Assembly (NCBI GenBank): GCA_964443385.1
Contig: CAYUCO010000112.1
Span: forward strand, 1 to 9,207
Reading direction: 5' to 3'
Length of the DNA: 9,207 nucleotides
Source of the DNA: VFHP01 sp964443385
Lineage (GTDB): Bacteria > Chloroflexota > Dehalococcoidia > Lucifugimonadales > UBA2985
Positions 1 to 5,744 of this stretch are shown piece by piece. The notes under the pieces were generated by a model. That model had not been told where the DNA came from. It was given only the letters and a program-made list of their open reading frames with translations, and searched no databases. The position numbers and the translations under genes are program-made. Each line of letters starts with the position of its first letter. The stretch's first letter is position 1.

Positions 1-34
1 AATCTATAACTTCCTGCTTTCCTTCAGTTAAAAT

Positions 35-103
35 ACTTTCTGTTTAATTAACTGAGTTAGCATTTGGGTATTCAACTAACAAAACTGCAGCTCGATGACC
101 ACC
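35..103 (-). repeat. Second copy of a diverged 69-nt direct repeat (coding-unit duplication), partner at 440-508
   Basis: Read on the minus strand this encodes GGHRAAVLLVEYPNANSVN, TAA, TES. The partner copy encodes GSPRMADMFVDFPNVNAVN, Ser, TES. The copies are 405 nt apart (135 codons), in the same frame, and clearly related at DNA level too: both contain aattaactg and catttggg at matching places. This suggests an internal tandem duplication of a peptidase unit, or two fused paralogous genes. Confidence 0.7.
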
Positions 104-439
104 GTTCCTTATTACATTACTATCGGCGGACAAAGACAGATTAACCCCCTTGTCAACGGCTACAAAAGCTGAAGTCAAAGGAAAAGAAAGTGCATTCTCA
201 TCGACTATTACTACTACTGAGTCAATCTCACTAAAGTCGAAATCAGGATCTGCTAAATCAACTGCTTCCTGCATGAATCGAGCTTGAGACTCGGCCGACA
301 ACCATTCGAATTGATCATATGATTCAAGTTCTCCACTCATTCTTAACCATTTATGAAGAGGTTCAAACTGAAGGTCGAGCTTTCCCGAACTCATTGTTTC
401 TAAATAATTTTCTGCTCCAGGAATGTGTTATGAGAAAAC

Positions 440-508
440 ACTTTCAGTTGAATTAACTGCGTTTACATTTGGGAAATCAACAAACATATCTGCCATGCGA
501 GGTGAGCC
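440..508 (-). repeat. First copy of the 69-nt diverged direct repeat
   Basis: This is the partner of 35-103. It lies downstream of the lipoprotein signal and linker and encodes the strand-like segment VDFPNVNAVN followed by STES. Here the reading frame is open where the other copy has TAA (TCA versus TAA), which supports reading the TAA in the other copy as a disabling change. Confidence 0.7.
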
Positions 509-694
509 TGTGGAAGACATTCGAATACTTGAAATTGGGAAACCCGACGAAAAGAGGGACTGTTCCGCCTGTTTTAATCTGCATGGGGTGACGTCAGATG
601 GTGCAGGTGCAGGCGTAGGTGCCTGAGAGCAGGCAGCCAATAGAACCAATAGAGCAGCAAGTATTACTAATCTAAGCTTCATTACTCTCTGATT

Positions 695-1034
695 GTTGGC
701 ATGACCAACTATTGCTGCAGCCACTTTTGTTCTTCCATAAAGACCACTAGCGCTTGCCGCTGCAAGACCTTGTACAAATTCAATCTCTCCAACGGGTTTT
801 AATTCTTCGGGACCATCTTTTCTATACATCGACCTTGCTTCTATAAAAACAGTTGATAATATATTGTGACCCCCTCCAACGTCTGCGGAAAGTTCATGTA
901 GCATGTATCTTTCGTACGGAGATCTCTCAGTTCGAAAATCCCAAAAAATGGTGGTGGGGATCGCAAATTGGAAGATCAGGTTCTATAATTGCTTCTTGAT
1001 TCAACGCTAACCATTCATTGCCTGTAGTTGCCAT
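695..1034 (-). pseudogene. Truncated, frameshifted amidohydrolase N-terminal fragment
   Basis: The start is well marked: ATG at 1034 with GGAGG at 1042-1046, seven bases upstream. The first 29 residues end in PICDPHHHF, the metal-binding His motif that opens TIM-barrel amidohydrolases (PF04909-like, COG3618-type). The frame then stops at TGA. Dropping one base from the A6 run at 943-948 restores WDFRTERSPYERYMLHEL and the family-typical MYRKDGPEELKPVGEIEFVQG and VAAAIVGHAN. The homology ends there, near 695, after only about 110 residues of a family usually about 300 or more residues long, and the lipoprotein gene begins 13 bases further on. The frameshift alone could be a sequencing error, but the truncation could not be explained that way. 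The rest of the barrel and its catalytic residues are absent, so an active enzyme is not expected. Confidence 0.7.
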
Positions 1035-1063
1035 TGTAAATCCTCCAAGTGCAATTCAAATCC

Positions 1064-1084
1064 ATAATAGCATAACCTTGTCAA
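1064..1084 (-). promoter_or_regulatory. Possible remnant promoter for the minus-strand amidohydrolase fragment
   Basis: On the minus strand there is an extended -10, TGCTATTAT (1072-1064), and a perfect TTGACA at 1084-1079. They are only 9 bp apart, too close to act as one sigma-70 promoter, so the extended -10 would have to work alone. It sits about 30 bases upstream of the ATG at 1034 and diverges from the pyr promoter. The evidence is weak. Confidence 0.3.
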
Positions 1085-1105
1085 CACTTCAGATCCAAAA
1101 TCAAT

Positions 1106-1134
1106 TTGCAGTAGGTTAGATTTGATGATACAAT
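1106..1134 (+). promoter_or_regulatory. Probable sigma-70 promoter of the pyr operon
   Basis: A candidate -35 TTGCAG (1106-1111) is followed by a 17-bp spacer and -10 TACAAT (1129-1134, five of six consensus bases). TGA immediately precedes the -10, making it an extended -10. Initiation would be expected near 1140-1143, giving a leader that contains the complete PyrR element and terminator. The -35 is weak, and the start site is inferred, not seen. Confidence 0.55.
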
Positions 1135-1160
1135 TGGCGGCAACTCTTGATGAAAGAGAC

Positions 1161-1195
1161 CGCCTTTAAATCAGTCCAGAGAGGCTGGCAAGGGG
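1161..1195 (+). promoter_or_regulatory. PyrR-binding RNA hairpin (anti-antiterminator) of the pyr leader
   Basis: The segment contains the classic PyrR-recognition core AGTCCAGAGAGGCT. The upper stem CAGTC (1172-1176) pairs with GGCTG (1183-1187) and closes the hexaloop CAGAGA (1177-1182), which fits the known CNGNGA loop. An internal loop separates it from a lower stem, CCTT (1163-1166) with AAGG (1190-1193). This matches the binding loops described for Bacillus-type pyr operons. The lower-stem bases are also part of the antiterminator strand, so the two folds exclude each other. UMP-loaded PyrR should stabilise this hairpin and favour termination downstream. Confidence 0.92.
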
Positions 1196-1236
1196 ATTAA
1201 CCTGAAGTAGAAACTAAGACGCTGATCACCTCTTGC
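1188..1236 (+). promoter_or_regulatory. Antiterminator pairing between GCAAGGGG and CCTCTTGC
   Basis: GCAAGGGG (1188-1195) is complementary to CCTCTTGC (1229-1236): eight contiguous pairs with one G-U. The left strand belongs to the base of the PyrR hairpin, the right strand is the 5' arm of the terminator. Forming this helix breaks both, and it would leave the pyrR SD free. It is expected when UMP is low. The fold was derived by hand, without energy calculation. Confidence 0.75.
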
Positions 1237-1257
1237 TTAAGGCAGGAGGTTTTTTTT
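1228..1257 (+). terminator. Intrinsic attenuator terminator overlapping the pyrR ribosome binding site
   Basis: ACCTCTTGC (1228-1236) pairs with the arm 1242-1250, giving a nine-bp stem with one G-U and a five-base TTAAG loop. Eight T residues (1250-1257) follow. The 3' arm holds AGGAGG (1244-1249), the pyrR SD, and the T-tract continues into the TTG start codon at 1256. It should stop transcription at the very start of pyrR when PyrR-UMP is bound. Confidence 0.9.
1244..1249 (+). promoter_or_regulatory. Shine-Dalgarno of pyrR, sequestered in the terminator stem
   Basis: A perfect AGGAGG lies six bases before TTG at 1256 and decides the start. Every base of it is paired in the terminator hairpin, so transcripts that escape termination but keep the hairpin folded should also be poorly translated for pyrR. 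Confidence 0.85.
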
Positions 1258-1849
1258 GTACTCAAAAATACTGATGACTAGAGAACAGATAAGAAGAGCG
1301 TTAATACGCATATCTCATGAAATCTTGGAAAAGAATCAGGGCGTTGATGACATGATGCTAGTAGGCGTTCATACTAGGGGAGTCCCTATAGCTAAAAGGG
1401 TGCAAACAATTATCCAAGGATTCGAAGGACAAAACGTGCCAGTAGGAGCTTTGGACTTTAGGCTTTATAGAGATGACCTCAAAGACACTCCCTCTATTGG
1501 GGAATCTCAAACACTTATACCATTCGATATTGCGGATAAAAATATTGTGTTGGTTGACGATGTTCTATTTACTGGACGGAGCATAAGAGCAGCAATGGAA
1601 GCGCTAATAGACATAGGTAGGCCAAAATCAATCCAACTTGCGGTATTAGTAGACAGAGGACACAGAGAACTACCATTACGAGCCGATTATGTAGGGAAAA
1701 ACATACCAACTTCTTTGAAAGAAAGAGTGGATGTACTCCTATCTGAATTTGACGTCGTCGACAGCGTGTCATTTATAGAAAGTGACATTGTATCATATAT
1801 AACCAGAACAAAAGCTCAGGATTTAGAATCATTAATTAGTACAAAATGA
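1256..1849 (+). CDS. pyrR: PyrR: UMP-responsive pyr operon attenuator / uracil phosphoribosyltransferase-fold protein
   Basis: PyrR is a cytosolic RNA-binding regulator that senses UMP (and PRPP) and binds the leader hairpin upstream; many members also have weak uracil phosphoribosyltransferase activity. Seen here: QIRRALIRISHEI (11-23), LVGVHTRGVPIAKR (35-48), YRDDL (71-75), the PRPP loop VLVDDVLFTGRSIRA (98-112), and VDRGHRELPLRADYVGKN (132-149), all in family order. The start is TTG at 1256: it has an AGGAGG SD, and the preceding YSKILMTRE aligns with the normal PyrR N-terminus. ATG at 1274 would remove that strand and has no SD. At 197 residues it is about 16 longer than Bacillus PyrR because of a C-terminal tail after about residue 175. 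It overlaps pyrB by four bases (ATGA), suggesting translational coupling. Confidence 0.97.
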   Translation: MYSKILMTREQIRRALIRISHEILEKNQGVDDMMLVGVHTRGVPIAKRVQTIIQGFEGQNVPVGALDFRLYRDDLKDTPSIGESQTLIPFDIADKNIVLVDDVLFTGRSIRAAMEALIDIGRPKSIQLAVLVDRGHRELPLRADYVGKNIPTSLKERVDVLLSEFDVVDSVSFIESDIVSYITRTKAQDLESLISTK

Positions 1850-3303
1850 CAAATTTACATGGCAGAAATATAATATCTTTCGACGATCTATCTATCGATG
1901 ATGTTCTATCGATATTCGAAACTGCCGATGAGATAAATGCTGATCCAAAAAACTTTTTTGGGCATGCCTCTGGAAGGATAGCGTCAACCCTCTTTTATGA
2001 ACCTAGTACAAGAACCCGACTTTCCTTTGAATCATCCATGCAAAGGCTAGGAGGCGGTGTTATATCAGCATGGGACGTAAACGCCTCTTCAGCTTCGAAA
2101 GGGGAGTCATTAGCAGACACGGTTAGAGTAGTCAGTTCGTATAGTGACATTATGATTATTCGACATCCTTGGGAAGGAGCAGTAAAACTCGCAGCTGAAT
2201 ATTCTCAGGTTCCGGTAATTAACGCCGGAGATGGCAAGCACGAACATCCAACTCAAACACTTTGTGACCTCTATACGTTGAGGGAGCGCCACGGTAGCCT
2301 AGAAGGATTAAACGTGGCTATTTGCGGAGACTTATCGAACGGTAGAACAGTCCACTCACTAGCATTTGCGCTCGCACGATTCGGATCTAATATAATTTTT
2401 GTTCCAGGTGATGGCAATGACATACCAGATTATGTTCTTCGTAGGCTTGAGAGAGATTACAAGGCCCATATACAAAAAGAAGGATTGGGAATACTCAAGG
2501 CTTTATTCGATAGTGAATCACCCACAGAAACTGGTAGTTCTATAAATGCAATATATGTCACTCCAAAAGAACCACATCAACTGGCCATGTCTTCTATAGA
2601 AGGCAATACAGTAGATTTTAATATACCCGAGGGTGAATCGCTATCTTTGTATGTAACCAGAAGACAAACTGAAAGGGGTAGCATTGAAATCGGTAAGGGA
2701 AACTATCCATTTCTAGATGAAAAAGCTCTTAGAAGTACTAGTTTTAAAGATGTTTCAATATTACACCCATTACCCAGAGTGGATGAAGTCAGCCCAGAAG
2801 TTGACCAAGATCCAAGAAGCCTATATTTCAGGCAAGCAGCGGTCGGAATACCTATCAGGATGGCCCTTATGTTGCATTTGCTTGGATCAGGAAATGTTGA
2901 GGGTAAAACAGCAAAGGTTACCGACTCAGCACAATTTAGCGGAGTTAAGTACGCTAGAAGTGACTTCGTATGCTCAAATAAGACTTGCATAAGTAATAAA
3001 GAAACGCAGTTTAGTAAACCGGCATATGAAATTGTAAAAGACAAACAATATAAATTACGTTGTCTCTACTGTGATTTTGAGACTATCTGCGATCTGGTTG
3101 GCAATATTGAATCAAAGTTTTTCTATTCTACGGAATTACTTGACAGATTCCTTCCCACGGTCCTATTAGAGAACGTAAGGTTTTTCAAGTCAGATCAAGA
3201 AGCAGAACTGGCAGGGTTTAAAAAGGCATCTGATCGATGGAACAAACTACAATGGAAAACAGGGGGAAATAGTCGAGACTGGATAGAAACTATAACTGAA
3301 TAA
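1846..3303 (+). CDS. pyrB: Aspartate carbamoyltransferase with fused PyrI-like zinc module
   Basis: The enzyme condenses carbamoyl phosphate with aspartate to N-carbamoyl-aspartate, the committed pyrimidine step. The catalytic residues are all visible: STRTR (54-58), the SKGES loop (84-88), RHP (106-108), HPTQ (134-137), GRTVHS (166-171), TRRQTER (271-277) and LHPLPRVDE (306-314). Numbering matches E. coli up to about residue 170. About 43 extra residues then fall between roughly 213 and 266. After the catalytic part (to about 350) comes FVCSNKTCIS ... LRCLYCDFE, with Cys376, Cys381, Cys406 and Cys409 spaced like the zinc domain of PyrI (CX4C, CX2C). The nucleotide-binding allosteric domain of PyrI is absent. 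A 65-residue tail (421-485) follows. The total of 485 residues compares with about 310 for an unfused catalytic chain. PyrB-PyrI fusions are known, for example in Thermotoga. No clear SD is seen, so translation probably couples to pyrR. Confidence 0.96.
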   Translation: MTNLHGRNIISFDDLSIDDVLSIFETADEINADPKNFFGHASGRIASTLFYEPSTRTRLSFESSMQRLGGGVISAWDVNASSASKGESLADTVRVVSSYSDIMIIRHPWEGAVKLAAEYSQVPVINAGDGKHEHPTQTLCDLYTLRERHGSLEGLNVAICGDLSNGRTVHSLAFALARFGSNIIFVPGDGNDIPDYVLRRLERDYKAHIQKEGLGILKALFDSESPTETGSSINAIYVTPKEPHQLAMSSIEGNTVDFNIPEGESLSLYVTRRQTERGSIEIGKGNYPFLDEKALRSTSFKDVSILHPLPRVDEVSPEVDQDPRSLYFRQAAVGIPIRMALMLHLLGSGNVEGKTAKVTDSAQFSGVKYARSDFVCSNKTCISNKETQFSKPAYEIVKDKQYKLRCLYCDFETICDLVGNIESKFFYSTELLDRFLPTVLLENVRFFKSDQEAELAGFKKASDRWNKLQWKTGGNSRDWIETITE

Positions 3304-3304
3304 A

Positions 3305-4627
3305 ATGACACTATTACTAAAGAACGGAAGAATTATAGATACATACATGAATTGGGATTTTACTGGTGACGTGTTGATTACTGATAACCGTATCACCAAT
3401 GTTGGTTTTATTGATGTTTATCCCGATGATACAAAAATAGTAGATATATCCAACATGATAATAAGTCCAGGTTTCATTGACCTGCACTGCCATCTTAGGG
3501 AACCAGGTGAAGAGAGTAAAGAAACAATAACAACTGGGACTTTGGCTGCTGCTGCAGGAGGATTCACTACTATATGTGCTATGCCCAACACTGTACCGCC
3601 CATAGACAACCCAAATATGGTTGAGGAGTCTCTAAACCGGTATTATAGAGATGGAGTAGTGAACGTAATGCCTATAGCTTGTGTTTCTATAGGGAGGGCA
3701 GGGTCGGTTTTGACAGACATGCATGGTCTTGCGGCATCAGGGGCAATTGGGTTTAGTGACGATGGCAATCCTGTTCAAGACAATGACTTAATGCGACATG
3801 CATTAATAAACTCATCAGATATTGGATTACCAGTGATAAATCATTGTGAAGACTCATTACTGTCCGATGGTGGAGTAATGAACAAAGGACACCTATCAGA
3901 TTTTTTTGGTTTAAGGGGATGGCCATCTCTAGCAGAAGAAAAGATGGTTCAAAGAGATCTGGATATGGTCGAATCATTAGGGGGATTCTTGCATCTAGCT
4001 CATATAAGTACCACAGGCAGTGTGGATTTGATAAGAAAAGCAAAATCAAAAGGCGTAATGGTATCCGCAGAGGCTACTCCACATCATTTAACCATAACTG
4101 AAGATTTTACAAAACTTTATAACGGTCCCGCAATTGGAATAAACAACATGGCTAAGGTAAATCCACCTTTGAGAAGCCAAGTTGATGTTAAGGCTATAGT
4201 ACAAGGTCTTGCAGATGGTGTTATTGATTGTATCGCAACAGATCATGCACCTCACTCCACAAAAGATAAAAATGGTGATTTTAATGATTCGGCGTTTGGC
4301 ATTTCTGGCTTGGAAACCGCTTTGGGTTCCCTAATGCAACTGGTTCATAACAATTTGATAGACTTAAACACTCTTGTAAACAGATTAACTCTTGGACCAT
4401 ACGAGGTTATAAAAAACACCAACATCATGAGACCAACACTATCACCTGGCTCTATAGCAGATATTACCATATTCGATCCCAATTACGACTGGATCGTGAA
4501 TTCAGATAGCTTCGCATCGAAAGGGAAAAACACTCCAATTGAAGGCCAAACAATGAAAGGGAAAGTAATGATGACTTTGGTAAAAGGAAACGTGGTCTAC
4601 GAGAACAAGGTGGGCCAGATTGATTAA
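3305..4627 (+). CDS. pyrC: Dihydroorotase, class I (multifunctional-type amidohydrolase)
   Basis: The enzyme cyclises N-carbamoyl-aspartate to dihydroorotate in the cytosol. Of the metal and catalytic residues, the class I set is present: DLHCHLREPGE (59-69, His61 and His63), FSDDG (150-154, Asp152), NHCED (179-183, His180), LAHIST (231-236, His233) and ATDHAPH (311-317, Asp313). EATPHH (256-261) and KVNPPLR (284-290) are also typical of the family. The length of 440 residues is close to the usual 425-430. One base separates it from pyrB, and there is no good SD, so coupling to the upstream gene is likely. It is an active-looking enzyme, unlike the non-catalytic DHOase homologues that lack these residues. 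Its last eight bases overlap the start of carA. Confidence 0.97.
   Translation: MTLLLKNGRIIDTYMNWDFTGDVLITDNRITNVGFIDVYPDDTKIVDISNMIISPGFIDLHCHLREPGEESKETITTGTLAAAAGGFTTICAMPNTVPPIDNPNMVEESLNRYYRDGVVNVMPIACVSIGRAGSVLTDMHGLAASGAIGFSDDGNPVQDNDLMRHALINSSDIGLPVINHCEDSLLSDGGVMNKGHLSDFFGLRGWPSLAEEKMVQRDLDMVESLGGFLHLAHISTTGSVDLIRKAKSKGVMVSAEATPHHLTITEDFTKLYNGPAIGINNMAKVNPPLRSQVDVKAIVQGLADGVIDCIATDHAPHSTKDKNGDFNDSAFGISGLETALGSLMQLVHNNLIDLNTLVNRLTLGPYEVIKNTNIMRPTLSPGSIADITIFDPNYDWIVNSDSFASKGKNTPIEGQTMKGKVMMTLVKGNVVYENKVGQID
4607..4613 (+). promoter_or_regulatory. Ribosome binding site deciding the carA TTG start
   Basis: AAGGTGG ends six bases before TTG at 4620 and lies inside pyrC. The resulting N-terminus, MIKPAYLVLQDG, aligns with the usual CarA start, so TTG is preferred over any later start codon. 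Confidence 0.6.
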
Positions 4628-5711
4628 ACCAGCATATCTAGTTTTGCAGGATGGCTCATATTATCAAGGTGAATCTTTTGGATCAAATAACACAGCTATA
4701 GGTGAATTGGTGTTTAACACTAGCATGACCGGCTATCAGGAAATGCTAACAGATCCATCTTATTCAGGACAAATTGTTATGCCAACATATCCCATAATTG
4801 GCAACTATGGTATTAACGAAGATGACATAGAATCAAACAGTATAAAGGTATCTGGTTTCGTAGTTAGAGAGCACTGCATAGAACCTAGTCACTCGACATC
4901 CACCATGAACCTGTCGGACTATTTAATTAGTAATGGAATACCAGGCATTTCAGGCATTGATACTAGGTCTCTGGTAAGAAAAATAAGATCGTCTGGGGTA
5001 ATGATGGGAATGATTGCAATTGATGTTGCCCCTGAAGAAGCATTAGCATCTATTAAGAACCATCCTGAATATGACACTAGAAATTTCGTTGAAGAAGTGT
5101 CTACAACTGAAAAGTATTCTTGGGGAGACAACCATGATGCACCTTTAATGCTGGTTAGCGACTATGGCCTCAAATATAATATTCTTAGGATCTTAAGATC
5201 TAAAGGATTTAGAGTTATGGCTCTACCTTCTAAAACAACATATGAAGAAATATCTAAAATGAGGCCCAGCGGCCTCATTCTTTCTCCTGGACCTGGAGAT
5301 CCGTCACTACTGGACACCCAAATAGATATTGCAAAGCACCTATTAGGGCAAATCCCAATGATGGGGATTTGCCTAGGGCATCAAATAATTGCCCGAGCAT
5401 TTGGGGCAGAAACTTTCAAACTGAAATTTGGACACAGGGGAGGAAATCATCCAGTAAAGGACGAGTCTAGTGGCAGAATATACATTACTTCCCAAAATCA
5501 TGGTTACGCTGTGGATTTTAAGAACCTGCCCGCCGACCTAGTAGTCAGCCACACTAATTTAAATGACGGAACCATAGAAGGACTTGAACACAAAGATCTC
5601 CCAATAATGAGCATACAATACCATTCAGAGGCTTCTCCCGGGCCACTGGATAATATTTATTTATTTGATAAATTTATAAGCAAAGTAGAAAATTATTGGA
5701 ATAACAGGTAG
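4620..5711 (+). CDS. carA: Carbamoyl phosphate synthetase small subunit (glutamine amidotransferase)
   Basis: CarA hydrolyses glutamine and passes ammonia through a tunnel to CarB. The N-terminal CarA domain shows LVFNTSMTGYQEMLTDPSYSGQI (30-52) and GIPGISGIDTR (106-116). The C-terminal class I amidotransferase domain shows ILSPGPGDP (220-228), the nucleophile Cys251 in GICLGHQ (249-255), and the His335/Glu337 pair in SIQYHSEASPGP. The complete triad and 363 residues match the family norm (about 380). It starts with TTG at 4620, overlapping the end of pyrC by eight bases, and ends with TAG, 33 bases before carB. Together with CarB it supplies carbamoyl phosphate to PyrB two genes upstream. 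Confidence 0.97.
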   Translation: MIKPAYLVLQDGSYYQGESFGSNNTAIGELVFNTSMTGYQEMLTDPSYSGQIVMPTYPIIGNYGINEDDIESNSIKVSGFVVREHCIEPSHSTSTMNLSDYLISNGIPGISGIDTRSLVRKIRSSGVMMGMIAIDVAPEEALASIKNHPEYDTRNFVEEVSTTEKYSWGDNHDAPLMLVSDYGLKYNILRILRSKGFRVMALPSKTTYEEISKMRPSGLILSPGPGDPSLLDTQIDIAKHLLGQIPMMGICLGHQIIARAFGAETFKLKFGHRGGNHPVKDESSGRIYITSQNHGYAVDFKNLPADLVVSHTNLNDGTIEGLEHKDLPIMSIQYHSEASPGPLDNIYLFDKFISKVENYWNNR

Positions 5712-5733
5712 GTTGAACTAATTTAAATCTCTG

Positions 5734-5738
5734 AAGGA
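5734..5738 (+). promoter_or_regulatory. Ribosome binding site of carB
   Basis: AAGGA lies six bases before ATG at 5745, in the 33-nt gap between carA and carB. This is the only intergenic gap within the operon large enough to hold its own SD. Confidence 0.6.
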
Positions 5739-5744
5739 TCATCA

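Larger units (their letters stand above)
1..682 (-). pseudogene. Decayed lipoprotein, probable M6-like metallopeptidase, interrupted by two in-frame TAA codons; runs off the left edge
   Basis: Reading leftward from ATG at 682 (weak AGAGAG SD just upstream), the product opens with a lipoprotein signal: MKLRL, a hydrophobic stretch, and lipobox LAAC with Cys18, then a Pro/Ala-rich linker (APTPAPAPS). Residues about 48-84 contain RMADMFVDFPN, typical of the first strand of M6/immune-inhibitor-A-like peptidases. TAA at 428-430 stops this frame, but the same frame continues for 127 codons with family-like sequence (GAENYLETMSSGKLDLQF, then ADPDFDFSEIDSVVVIV). A second TAA lies at 44-46, after which the frame runs on to the window edge. 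The first TAA could be a CAA-to-TAA change; the second corresponds to TCA in the homologous unit. No zinc-binding HExxH is seen within the window. The M6 assignment rests on remembered resemblance. A short 84-residue lipoprotein plus a separate 116-residue ORF is possible but less likely than one broken gene. Confidence 0.6.

Noticed and set aside
44..430. TAA as a sense codon or programmed readthrough, to explain the interrupted left-hand gene
   Set aside because: pyrB and pyrC end normally at TAA at the expected family lengths, so TAA is a stop in this genome, and no readthrough context or downstream structure is evident.
423..626. 67-codon + strand ORF opposite the lipoprotein fragment
   Set aside because: It is the antisense of a frame with a lipobox and homologous repeat units; it has no SD and no recognisable motif.
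943..948. Programmed frameshifting at the A6 run in the amidohydrolase fragment
   Set aside because: The gene is also truncated near 695, so the product could not be functional either way; a simple indel or sequencing error is more likely.
1274..1276. ATG at 1274 as the pyrR start
   Set aside because: It has no SD and would remove residues that align with the PyrR N-terminus; TTG at 1256 has AGGAGG at ideal spacing.
5712..5744. A second PyrR element or attenuator in the carA-carB gap
   Set aside because: The 33 bases contain no CCAGAGAGG-like core and no GC-rich hairpin with a T-tract.
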